From an uncultured Persicobacter sp. (GTDB lineage Bacteria; Bacteroidota; Bacteroidia; Cytophagales; Cyclobacteriaceae): a DNA stretch of 64,000 nt. The first letter of the stretch is position 1. Every line of letters begins with the position of its first letter. A program made the position numbers and the translations under genes. Positions 37,754 to 46,127 of this stretch are shown piece after piece. The notes under the pieces were generated by a model, which saw only the letters and a program-made list of their open reading frames with translations, did not search any database and was not told the DNA's origin. The stretch spans positions 205,110 to 269,109 of the forward strand of contig CANMKE010000005.1 of NCBI GenBank assembly GCA_947498325.1. The letters run 5' to 3'.

Positions 37754-38788
37754 ATGGCTGCAAAAATGAGAATCAGAAAGCGAAAAATAGACGTTAATCA
37801 ACTCGCAGACAGGATATTAGCAAAAGATCGAGTAGCCTTGAGCCAGGCCATCACTTTAGTGGAGTCAACTTTGAAAAGTGATAATTTGATTGCCCGCCAG
37901 TTATTGGAAAAAATCATGCCGAATACGGGTAAATCCCTACGGATAGGCATTACGGGGGTACCTGGTGTCGGCAAGAGTACCTTCATTGAATCTTTCGGGG
38001 AAACTTTGATCAATAAAGGGAAACGCATTGCTATTCTTGCCATTGATCCCAGTTCGCAGCGAACGCGTGGGTCCATCCTTGGCGATAAAACAAGAATGGA
38101 GACGCTCGCCAATAACGACCAGGCCTATGTACGACCATCGGCAGCAGGCAGTGCCCTCGGCGGCTTGCACGCGCGTACCCGCGAAACGATGCTTCTATGT
38201 GAAGCTGCGGGCTTTGATGTGGTGATGATTGAGACCGTTGGCGTGGGGCAATCGGAAGTGGCCGTGAGTCAGCTTGTGGACTTTTTCTTATTATTAATGC
38301 TCGCTGGGGCAGGCGATGAGCTGCAAGGAATTAAGCGGGGAATTATGGAAATGTGTGACGGCATGGTCATTACAAAGGCAGATTCAGGCAATGAGGACCG
38401 TGCCAAGATGGCCAAAAACCAATATCAAAATGCGCTGCATATGTTTCCTGCTTCTGAAAAGGGATGGCTGCCCAAAGTGATCACCGCTTCCTCCTACAAC
38501 AAAACAGGCATGACCGAAACCTGGGAGATGATCTGTGAGTTCGTTGAGGAGATGCGCACCAGTGGGTGGTTTAACCACAACAGGCAATCGCAAAATAAAC
38601 ACTGGATGCACGAATGGATTATTCAGGAGTTGAAATCACAGTTCTATACCCACCCGATTGTGGCTCAGCAAATGGAAACGCTCGAAGAAGAAGTGATGAC
38701 GGACAAGCGCCTGCCGATTATGGCGGCGATGGAACTTCTTGAGCAATATCATCAGGAAATACAACTTGCAGACGATCCAAAAACGTAA
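37754..38788 (+). CDS. meaB: MeaB/ArgK-type G3E GTPase, methylmalonyl-CoA mutase chaperone
   Basis: A 344-residue P-loop GTPase. Motifs in order: Walker A GVPGVGKS (68-75), LAIDPSSQRTRGSILGDKTRM, the ETVGVGQSE switch region, and TKAD (base recognition). MeaB loads and protects the B12 cofactor of methylmalonyl-CoA mutase, so its place beside mce and near mutAB is telling. The gene is divergent from the other pathway genes. The first ATG at 37754 gives MAAKMRIRKRK; a second start at residue 5 is possible. Confidence 0.95.
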   Translation: MAAKMRIRKRKIDVNQLADRILAKDRVALSQAITLVESTLKSDNLIARQLLEKIMPNTGKSLRIGITGVPGVGKSTFIESFGETLINKGKRIAILAIDPSSQRTRGSILGDKTRMETLANNDQAYVRPSAAGSALGGLHARTRETMLLCEAAGFDVVMIETVGVGQSEVAVSQLVDFFLLLMLAGAGDELQGIKRGIMEMCDGMVITKADSGNEDRAKMAKNQYQNALHMFPASEKGWLPKVITASSYNKTGMTETWEMICEFVEEMRTSGWFNHNRQSQNKHWMHEWIIQELKSQFYTHPIVAQQMETLEEEVMTDKRLPIMAAMELLEQYHQEIQLADDPKT

Positions 38789-39143
38789 GCTAAAACAGGT
38801 CGGTTTTTTCTGTGCCTAATAACGGAATAGTGATATAAATTAATTTTTGCTTTAGTTTAAAATGAAAATATTTTCCTCAGGATGACTGGCATCATCTATT
38901 GTAAAATAATGCAATTATGCCAAATTCATCCGATTGAACTATTTCAATATATAGCATTATACTAAGCTAAAATTTATTGTGAAAAATAGACAGGAGTATT
39001 TTTTCAAATCTTTTGTTTTTATCTTTAAAGCATCATTATTCAAATTATTTATCAGCTCAACCGATACAATAGTATTGAAAATATAATTTTTTGAATAATA
39101 CTGACTTAGATCAATTACATAACACGAACCTAATTACATCTAT
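38789..39143. other. AT-rich intergenic region
   Basis: About 350 bp with low GC, no ORF of note and no strong hairpin. It probably holds the promoter of the DinB gene. Confidence 0.5.
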
Positions 39144-39602
39144 ATGAATACCGCATTTTCAGATAGTTTAGCACAGCTCTTCAGTAAAAATCTTCAGCAA
39201 TTGAGTGAAGAAATCAGCCAATATGAAGGTAAACCACTTGAGTTTTGGGCTGTTCGCGGCATGATTTCTAATTCTGCAGGGCACCTGACCCAACATATTT
39301 TGGGTAACCTGAACCATTTTATTGGTCACGTTTTGGCAAAAACAGATTATGTAAGAGATCGTAAAGCGGAATTTTCTACCCACGACATCAGCATTGCCAC
39401 TTTTAAAGAACAGATTGAAGCTGTTGACGCACTGATTCAGGATACTTTTTCAAAAATGACCGAAGAAGAATGGGCGCAAACCTACCCGCTTGAGGTGTTT
39501 AAAAAACCCATGACTACGGCTTATTTCATGCAGCACCTTTTGGCGCATTTAAGCTACCACATGGGGCAAATCAATTATCATCGCAGACTTATCCAATTAT
39601 AA
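39144..39602 (+). CDS. DinB-superfamily protein (DUF1572-like)
   Basis: A 152-residue four-helix-bundle protein. The DinB metal site is suggested by His47 in NSAGHLTQHILGN and the HLSYHMGQINYHR block near residues 134-143. Family members bind a divalent metal and some use bacillithiol or other thiols in transferase reactions. No signal peptide. The next gene starts 2 nt after the stop, so the two are co-transcribed; both are typical accessory proteins of unknown substrate. Confidence 0.8.
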   Translation: MNTAFSDSLAQLFSKNLQQLSEEISQYEGKPLEFWAVRGMISNSAGHLTQHILGNLNHFIGHVLAKTDYVRDRKAEFSTHDISIATFKEQIEAVDALIQDTFSKMTEEEWAQTYPLEVFKKPMTTAYFMQHLLAHLSYHMGQINYHRRLIQL

Positions 39603-39604
39603 TC

Positions 39605-40018
39605 ATGAAATCCATCGGAGTATATTTAACCTTTGAAGGGCAGTGCAGTGCGGCCATCGATTTTTATCAGCAGGTTTTCAAGGCTGAACTGATCAGCAAA
39701 AAAACCTTTGGGGAAAGCCCTATGGAGGCCCCTGAACATTTGAAGGATCAAATCATGCATGCTGAGATTAAAGCGGGGGATTTCTGCCTGATGGCCAGTG
39801 ATAACCTGATGGGCATGCCCACCGATGGGCCAGGAAAGGTAACGCTTAATATTGACCTGGAAGACCAGCAGGAGCAAGACCGTATTTTTGCAGCACTGAG
39901 CGAAAATGGCTCCGTAACCATGGAACTTCAGGAGACTTTCTGGGGGGCACGGTTCGGAAGTCTGGTGGATCAGTTTGGCATTAAATGGATGCTACACATG
40001 ACATTGCCCAACAGCTAA
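39605..40018 (+). CDS. VOC family protein, PhnB-like
   Basis: A 137-residue vicinal-oxygen-chelate protein of the PhnB/3-demethylubiquinone-methyltransferase-like group. YLTFEGQCSAAIDFYQQVF starts the first beta-alpha-beta unit, MHAEIKAGDFCLMASDNL the second strand block, and FWGARFGSLVDQFGIKWML is the usual C-terminal signature. Most family members lack a known substrate. It is coupled to the DinB gene and followed by a strong terminator. Confidence 0.85.
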   Translation: MKSIGVYLTFEGQCSAAIDFYQQVFKAELISKKTFGESPMEAPEHLKDQIMHAEIKAGDFCLMASDNLMGMPTDGPGKVTLNIDLEDQQEQDRIFAALSENGSVTMELQETFWGARFGSLVDQFGIKWMLHMTLPNS

Positions 40019-40050
40019 GGCAGGCAAATGAAAGGGCAGTCAAAAAATGA

Positions 40051-40084
40051 AAAAGGCCACAATGCATCTCCATTGTGGCCTTTT
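40051..40084. terminator. strong bidirectional terminator
   Basis: A 14-bp perfect stem (40051-40064 with 40071-40084) with a 6-nt loop. It separates the converging VOC and thiamine-binding genes. Confidence 0.92.
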
Positions 40085-40087
40085 ATA

Positions 40088-40402
40088 TTATTTGTTAACG
40101 TTTCCAATCTTCGATTCAATCGATTCAATCTTGGCTTTCATCATCCCTGCCCCTTTGTTTTTCTTCACGTCCATATTCATCACACAATACACACGATCAG
40201 CCACAGGCTCCAAAATCTCATAGCTTTGTTCTACCACCTGCAGGGCTTCCTTTACCGTTGGTGCTTCCAGAATAGTGCCCATTGGAGTGAGTTGATATTC
40301 AAAGCCACTGTTCTTGATATGCTCAATTACTTTACTAACATACTCGCTGATATGCGCGCCTTTGTCCATGGGGAAAATCGCAAAATTTAATACTGCTGCC
40401 AT
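40088..40402 (-). CDS. MTH1187/YkoF-like thiamine-binding protein
   Basis: A 104-residue ferredoxin-like protein: NFAIFPMDKGAHISEYV, then GFEYQLTPMGTILEAPTVKEALQVVEQSYE and RVYCVMNMDVKK. This is the YqgV/MTH1187 family that binds thiamine or HMP. It lies 22 nt after the helicase stop, so it is likely the last gene of the nuclease-helicase operon, although its job has no obvious relation to those two. Confidence 0.85.
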   Translation of the reverse strand: MAAVLNFAIFPMDKGAHISEYVSKVIEHIKNSGFEYQLTPMGTILEAPTVKEALQVVEQSYEILEPVADRVYCVMNMDVKKNKGAGMMKAKIESIESKIGNVNK

Positions 40403-40424
40403 CTTGGTTGTTTTAGATTGTTGA

Positions 40425-42206
40425 TTATTTAAATTGGTCGGTGCAGGTTCTTACATCTGCCCCTTCCCGTAATTTTCGTAAATTTTTCTGCATCATCAGA
40501 TCGTCCCAGGTGGCGGGAACACCTTTCAGCAGATTGGGCGAGCAAAGGAAAATTACCTTCGTTTTTGCCCTTGAAATCGCTACATTCAATCGGTTGGCAG
40601 AAAAGATGAACTGCCCGATATCAGCAACATATTCAGGATCGGCTGCGGTATAACCCACAATCACCATCTCCACGCTTTGCCCCTGAATTTTTTCCACGGT
40701 ATCAATCAATGGCTGATGCTTCACTTTGAGGTATTTACTCAGCTGATTTTGCACCTCAAGAATTTGCTTGCGAAAAGGGATAACCACCGCAATGTCTTTG
40801 ATTGACATCCCCCCTTCCAGCGCCTTGATGATCAGCTGCACCAAAAATGCCGCCTCATCCTGATTAATCTGCCTCGCAAACTGGTCACAGCTATCTACCC
40901 ACACCAGAGGCGCTTTACTGAAAATGGAGGCCCACGGCTCGGCAAAAGTGGCAGCCAGCTGAAACTCCCGATCATGGTTAAAGGCCGAAGCTTTCAGGAA
41001 GGTCGGCACTTCTTTATTTGTTTTTCCACTCGGATAAAAAAGCTCTCCAACCCATCGGGCGAGAGTGGAATTCATACGATAGGTGGTATCGAAAGCCAAT
41101 AAGGTATTGGGGTGATATTTTTCAAGGTGAGTAAGAATACTGCACGAAAATGGGTCATCAGCCATCCCTTCATCGAATATGGGTTCCATTTGTCGCTGAT
41201 CGCAGAAAAACAATAAACTTTCAGCACCCCAGCTCGCCATTGTTGCCGCCAGTGTCAGGGGAAGCTGCCCTGCCTCATCGACAATCAGGACATCAGCCTT
41301 CACCTTTTGATGGTGATACAAAGCGCCATAATACGTCAGCCCAAAAAGACTTTGCGCTCCCCGATGTGCATATCTTGCCGACTGAATTTTCACACCTGCC
41401 GAAAGTCCTTCATTTTTATCTGCCGAGCCGAGTTTCACCACATTCAGCGCAGGAAATTTATCGAAGACTTCCGAAAGGGCATTGTTGACCGACTGATGGG
41501 TAAAGCCAATAATATTCACCGACTTGCCCGCCTGCAACAACAAATAAATTAACTGACCAAGGACATCCGTCTTCCCAGTGCCTGGAGGGCCCTGAATACC
41601 CATGATTTTGGGTAAACTGAGGCATTTTAAAAGTACCTGCCGCTGGGAACTGTTCAAGGAACGACCGAGTTGATCTTCGAGGTCGGCCACTTGTTTGCGC
41701 TGCAATGCTGTAATTTCCAGTTCAGGTAACTGAATCCCGTTTGGGGTCATGAGTTGTTTCAGCCAATGTTCTGCGGCCGTGTTCCCTTCCATATTGATGA
41801 AAGCTTCGCGAACTTTATCCACGGCATCAAAAGGAATCAAGGTCAGGCGCATGCTTGTACCGTCGTCCAAATCATTTAGGGCATACTGCCCACCAGGATT
41901 ATAACCGAGCTGAAACCACAGCTTGTCCTCGCCCATGCCCAGCACTTCAGCCTTTACTTCCCATCGGCTATTGTCCTTTGCCTTCAGCATAAAATTCTCG
42001 CCCCTTTTCAGCTTTGTTTCATTATAGGGAAGGTGCAGGCAGCCATAGCCGTCAGATTTCAGGAATTTTGTAATCACGAAAGTGGCATTATCAATCATCA
42101 GTCCCCGTTCCTCAACCCCTTCAACAGAGAGGCTGCTCAATTCACGAACTTTCTGAATGTTCAATGCCTGTTCTTTCTTCAAGTATGCTAAAAATTGATC
42201 AATCAT
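40425..42206 (-). CDS. SF1 helicase of the Dna2/Upf1 type
   Basis: A 593-residue superfamily 1B helicase. Walker A GPPGTGKT is at 206-213, motif II is VDEAG (about 322), later motifs include FDTTYRMN, VVIPFRKQILEVQNQL, the IQGQSVEMVIVGYTA motif V and NRLNVAISRAK motif VI. The first 160 residues form a beta-barrel-like domain seen in Dna2/IGHMBP2 relatives (FVITKFLKSDGYGCLHLP). It would translocate 5'-3' on single-stranded DNA. Its start overlaps the end of the nuclease gene by 8 nt. In eukaryotic Dna2 the nuclease and helicase are one polypeptide; here they are split. Confidence 0.9.
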   Translation of the reverse strand: MIDQFLAYLKKEQALNIQKVRELSSLSVEGVEERGLMIDNATFVITKFLKSDGYGCLHLPYNETKLKRGENFMLKAKDNSRWEVKAEVLGMGEDKLWFQLGYNPGGQYALNDLDDGTSMRLTLIPFDAVDKVREAFINMEGNTAAEHWLKQLMTPNGIQLPELEITALQRKQVADLEDQLGRSLNSSQRQVLLKCLSLPKIMGIQGPPGTGKTDVLGQLIYLLLQAGKSVNIIGFTHQSVNNALSEVFDKFPALNVVKLGSADKNEGLSAGVKIQSARYAHRGAQSLFGLTYYGALYHHQKVKADVLIVDEAGQLPLTLAATMASWGAESLLFFCDQRQMEPIFDEGMADDPFSCSILTHLEKYHPNTLLAFDTTYRMNSTLARWVGELFYPSGKTNKEVPTFLKASAFNHDREFQLAATFAEPWASIFSKAPLVWVDSCDQFARQINQDEAAFLVQLIIKALEGGMSIKDIAVVIPFRKQILEVQNQLSKYLKVKHQPLIDTVEKIQGQSVEMVIVGYTAADPEYVADIGQFIFSANRLNVAISRAKTKVIFLCSPNLLKGVPATWDDLMMQKNLRKLREGADVRTCTDQFK

Positions 42207-43497
42207 GTAAGGCCTCTTCTATGGTCTGAATTAAAAAGTTTAATTTTTCCAGTCGGTCCAAATCCTTATCGGGATCAAGCACCAGCTGCTCAATCGATAT
42301 TTGTTGCTGAAAAAAATAATAGAGTTCGTTGAGCGCATAGCCGGGAAATAAACCAAAAAGTTGTTTTTCAATAACTTCCGCAAGGTTCACCACTTCAATC
42401 TGATCATCAGACCAGCCTTTAGTCCATTGTTGCAACCGCAAGGCATCAAGACCGTAGCCGATCCACCTGCCCACAAATTCTGGATAAGCGGTCATTTCAA
42501 GGGGGATGGTTTTTTCTGCAGTACGCAGCGCTATTGGCCGCTCAGGTTCCTGATCGTCATAATCCAAAACAAAAGGCGTCAGGCTACCAAAATACAACGA
42601 CTGAATTTTTTCTTTGAAGCCAAAGCCCAGTCGATGGTATGTCTGTACCTGAAAAATAAGCCGTCGATATTCCAGAAATGAAAAGCCAATATTGGCAAAT
42701 AATTGTGCAGGTGCCTGCAATAACGCTATGGGCCCGTTAACATTTTCCGCTTTTAGCGCCATAATATGATGGGCATTCAGCAAAGGAATTACACTGAGGT
42801 GGTTTTCCTGCTGCATAAGTTCGGGAATACAGGCGTATCGCCACTGGCACTTATTGCACGACTTTTTATAAACAATCGGGTGTTGCTCGCCAAGCTCCTC
42901 CCACGACAAATCGCGCAAGGGTAACAGCCCTTCGAGGCACTCTTCATAAATCCCTCGAACTTCCGTTAGCTGAACTTTAATTTGCTCTTTGTTCTTGATA
43001 ATAACAAAGGAATGGTCGTAGGTTTTCTGCTGATCAACAGCAAGCATCGATGCATACCAGAGCAACTGGGTAAGGTGACTCACGGCCACCTGCGCAGAAT
43101 GCTTCACCTCCCCAAGGCTGTAAGCATGGCCCAAGGGCAGCTGTTCATCAGTATCCTCAAGAATTAAAATATCAGCCACCCCGACGGTAGTCGTCCCATC
43201 ACCGAGCTGTGCCTGAAGGATCACGGGCTCGCCACGGCGCATGGCATCCAGGGTCAGGGCTTTACGAATTGCAAAATTGTCCCCCTTCACCTCATAAGCC
43301 TCAGGGTAGTACATCTCAAATATATCATCCTCAAAGCGCAGACCTTCATCCATCAGGTGTTGCTGATGTGGTGGGGTATCGGCTTTGAGTGCCTCATGAC
43401 CAAAATAATTAAGCCACGCTTTGCGTTTGCATTGCAGAAAAGTGCCCAATTGATGACCATTGGTGGGTTTAGGCCTTGATTTGATATATTCCTTCAT
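42199..43497 (-). CDS. Cas4/RecB-like Fe-S nuclease (TM0106-type)
   Basis: A 432-residue PD-(D/E)xK nuclease. The active-site set is visible: VADIL (Asp109), GEVK (Glu130, Lys132) and the RecB motif QLLWY (Gln144, Tyr148). One Cys in LQCKRKAWL (C23) plus CNKCQWRYAC (C214, C217, C223) gives the four cysteines of a Dna2/Cas4 iron-sulfur cluster. Residues 245-300 form a helical, HhH-like segment (ALKAENVNGPIALLQAPAQL, RRLIFQVQTYHRLGF) as in TM0106 RecB-like proteins, and the rest is an unassigned C-terminal domain. Translationally coupled to the helicase gene. Confidence 0.85.
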   Translation of the reverse strand: MKEYIKSRPKPTNGHQLGTFLQCKRKAWLNYFGHEALKADTPPHQQHLMDEGLRFEDDIFEMYYPEAYEVKGDNFAIRKALTLDAMRRGEPVILQAQLGDGTTTVGVADILILEDTDEQLPLGHAYSLGEVKHSAQVAVSHLTQLLWYASMLAVDQQKTYDHSFVIIKNKEQIKVQLTEVRGIYEECLEGLLPLRDLSWEELGEQHPIVYKKSCNKCQWRYACIPELMQQENHLSVIPLLNAHHIMALKAENVNGPIALLQAPAQLFANIGFSFLEYRRLIFQVQTYHRLGFGFKEKIQSLYFGSLTPFVLDYDDQEPERPIALRTAEKTIPLEMTAYPEFVGRWIGYGLDALRLQQWTKGWSDDQIEVVNLAEVIEKQLFGLFPGYALNELYYFFQQQISIEQLVLDPDKDLDRLEKLNFLIQTIEEALHD

Positions 43498-43559
43498 AAG
43501 CTTTGCTAAAACAACAAAGTTAAAAAAGCTGAAGAATAAAACAGACCTACACCATACTT

Positions 43560-43958
43560 TTAAAGTCCAATATCCTGCTTAAATTCTGCATAATGGTTGG
43601 AGTAAATCCATTGTTCTTCCTGCTGATAAATTTGAACATAAATATAATCCCGCTTAAAGACCAAAGGCTGCTTCACCTTTTTGCGGAACGTTTCCCCACT
43701 TCTCACAAAACCCTGCACCTTGCGCAATCGGCGAACCCGCTTAAAATAGGGATCAACCAACTGAAGAAAATAAGTAAAATACAGGTTATTGGGAGAGGTA
43801 TTATGCACCACTACCTCCATCGATTTATGGTCACAGATGGCATAAACATGGTGATCGATATCATTGGAAATCAGCCGATAATTGATGGTGTGGAATAGGT
43901 TTTGTTCAGCTTGTGGCGGTGTGAATGAAAGCACAAAGAACATCAGGAAAGAAAGCAT
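43560..43958 (-). CDS. hypothetical secreted protein, 132 aa
   Basis: A 132-residue protein with a signal-like N-terminus (MLSFLMFFVLSFTPPQAEQ) and a beta-rich, basic and aromatic body (VVVHNTSPNNLYFTYFLQL, FRKKVKQPLVFKRDYIYVQIY). No family is recognised; the pattern resembles small immunoglobulin-like or adhesin subunits but no function is assigned. It ends 60 nt upstream of the nuclease gene start on the same strand, with no terminator seen between. Confidence 0.65.
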   Translation of the reverse strand: MLSFLMFFVLSFTPPQAEQNLFHTINYRLISNDIDHHVYAICDHKSMEVVVHNTSPNNLYFTYFLQLVDPYFKRVRRLRKVQGFVRSGETFRKKVKQPLVFKRDYIYVQIYQQEEQWIYSNHYAEFKQDIGL

Positions 43959-44353
43959 AATATAGGTTATTTGTTAGGAGTATCAAGGTGCATATTGTTT
44001 GACTACAAAGCAAAAGTGTCCGCTGTCCGGTCACCTGTCCGCAGCGTTAGAAATATTTTATATCTCCAAAAAAATTGTTTCAAAATTAACTAAGCAGATA
44101 AATCCTTCCTGAATTCCTAACAAACAAAGTGGCCTCAACTCCCATAATGTCCTCCATAGTGCATTCTTCCACAAAACTTCTGCCTAATTCCTATAAAACA
44201 CCATGTGTTTATTTAGTAAAATATTGATAAAAAATTGTTATTTAAAACTGTCTTATTTTTTAGCCATACAAGGCTTTCCGAGAATCAGCAATAATCAGAG
44301 GAATATGAAACACCCACCTTTGAGTATAGTTGCCTATAAAAAAACAGAACGCT
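43959..44353. other. intergenic region with TGTCCG repeats
   Basis: About 390 bp between divergent genes. Three TGTCCG hexamers occur within 25 bp (44017, 44024, 44036), the GC-richest spot in an otherwise AT-rich stretch, with short GCTG/CAGC arms around the last two. It could be an operator for either gene. Confidence 0.5.
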
Positions 44354-45883
44354 ATGCCTATAAGAATGCGGAAAGACCCAGACCAGCCTAATCGGGGAAA
44401 TGGCGGGGGAAATTATCGTGGTGGAAGAGGCGGCGGTTGGGGGGGAATTATTTCCATGCTGCTGCCCTTACTGCTTCGGAACCCAAAATTACTGATTGTC
44501 GCAGCGATCATCTTTGGAGCCATATATTTTTTCGGTGGCCGTGAAACTGCCATTAATGTGGCCTCAGCGGTGTTTAGCAAAGGAGCAACCCTTGATCCTA
44601 AACAATTTGACCGCGCGAAAATTTACGAGCCCATCATCAATGATCCACAAAACCCCTTGCCGGTAAGGGTATCGCTTGAGCAATTCAGCCCTACGAGGCT
44701 GAATCAAGGACAACAGGGCAGTTGTGTTGCCTGGGCAAGCGCCTACGGAGCACGCACGATTCTGGAAAGTTCAGCCACTGGCCAAGCGCCCGATGATGTT
44801 CGTTTCAGCCCGTCTTTCCTGTACAACCAAATTAAGCTTGAGGGCTGCCAGGGCTCTTATATTATCCGTGCCATGGAAAAAATGACGCAGCAAGGCGCCG
44901 TTCCCTTCAGTGAATTTGGCTATAATGAGGAAGATTGCAGCAATATGCCCTCGGCAGGTTTAGTAGAAACGGCGAGTGCCTATAAAATGAAAGGCTTCAA
45001 CCGCTTGACTGTCGGAGATAATGTGCAGAAAATTGACCTCAATGCCATCCGTCAGAATTTGGCGCAAGGGGCTCCTGTGGTGATTGGCATGATGGTCGGC
45101 GGAAGTTTTATGCAATCCATGAAAGGGCAAAAGTTTTGGCAACCCACACAAGCTGACTATCAGATGCGCGGCTTCGGGGGGCATGCCATGACGGTGATTG
45201 GCTATGATGACCAAATGAATGGTGGTGCCTTTCAGATTATGAATAGCTGGGGCGAAGATTGGGGACAGGATGGTCTGGCGTGGGTTGGGTATCAGGATTT
45301 CATGCATTTTACCCGAGAAGCCTATGCTGTATTCCCCATGGGAAGATCTATTGACAATCCTGAAAAATTCAGTTTTCAAATCGGTTTATTTGATCAGCAA
45401 AACAACAAATACCTGCCCATGAAACAGATTGGCAACGGCATTTTCGAATCCCGCGAGCGCCTGTCGCCTGGCAGCCTGTTCAAGGTGGAAGTCACCAACA
45501 ACCTGAATTGCTATACCTACATTTTCGGCGAAGAAACCAACGGCAGCTCCTATGTCCTTTTTCCTTACACTGAAAAGCATTCGGCCTATTGTGGCATTGT
45601 GGGCACCCGCTTGTTTCCCCGTGATTATTCCATGGAACTCGATAGCCTCGGGCACCGCGACAAAATGGCTGTTGTGGTCAGCAAGCAAGCTTTGGATTAT
45701 AAAAAACTCAATGAAGCAATCAACAATAATACGGCGGATTCTTATGCTGAAAAATTTAAAAAGGTATTGCAAACTGAACTGATACAGCAAGTTAAATATG
45801 TCGATGGCCTACATGTGGAAGCAGAAGCCACCAAGGCTTCAAAAAATACCATGCTGCTCATTATGGAAATTCAGAAACAGTAA
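44354..45883 (+). CDS. membrane-anchored papain-like (C1) peptidase with DUF4384-type C-terminus
   Basis: About 509 residues from the ATG at 44354. A Gly/Arg-rich cytosolic tail (residues 14-30) precedes one transmembrane helix (about 43-61), and there is no cleavable signal. The catalytic domain (105-330) has Gln118/Cys124 in NQGQQGSCVAWAS, His277 in GGHAMTVIGYDD and Asn297 in IMNSWGEDWG, a full papain set. From about 345 the DUF4384-like region begins (LFKVEVTNNLNCYTYIFGEETNG, FPYTEKHSAYCG). The active site is predicted on the periplasmic side. A start at 44366 is also possible; the upstream frame to 44330 is unlikely. Confidence 0.88.
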   Translation: MPIRMRKDPDQPNRGNGGGNYRGGRGGGWGGIISMLLPLLLRNPKLLIVAAIIFGAIYFFGGRETAINVASAVFSKGATLDPKQFDRAKIYEPIINDPQNPLPVRVSLEQFSPTRLNQGQQGSCVAWASAYGARTILESSATGQAPDDVRFSPSFLYNQIKLEGCQGSYIIRAMEKMTQQGAVPFSEFGYNEEDCSNMPSAGLVETASAYKMKGFNRLTVGDNVQKIDLNAIRQNLAQGAPVVIGMMVGGSFMQSMKGQKFWQPTQADYQMRGFGGHAMTVIGYDDQMNGGAFQIMNSWGEDWGQDGLAWVGYQDFMHFTREAYAVFPMGRSIDNPEKFSFQIGLFDQQNNKYLPMKQIGNGIFESRERLSPGSLFKVEVTNNLNCYTYIFGEETNGSSYVLFPYTEKHSAYCGIVGTRLFPRDYSMELDSLGHRDKMAVVVSKQALDYKKLNEAINNNTADSYAEKFKKVLQTELIQQVKYVDGLHVEAEATKASKNTMLLIMEIQKQ

Positions 45884-46127
45884 ATCCAGAAAAAAGTGGT
45901 GGGCAATATAAAAAGCGATATCGCAAGCCCCTGCTTTTCAAGCACTAACAGAGTGGTATTAAACCCGTATATGCTATTAACAACTGTCCTTGCACCGCAG
46001 GGAATACCGTTTGGGGAAGGCAGCACCTGCCAAACGCAACTGGCATGAAGTGGCGGATCGACGCCTGCATTATGCTACTTCAAATTAAATGTTTAATTTT
46101 GTCTTAAAGCATTCAAATTTTTGATTC

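Noticed and set aside
40425..43497. CRISPR-associated Cas4 and helicase
   Set aside because: No other cas genes or repeat array nearby; the Dna2/TM0106 relation fits better.
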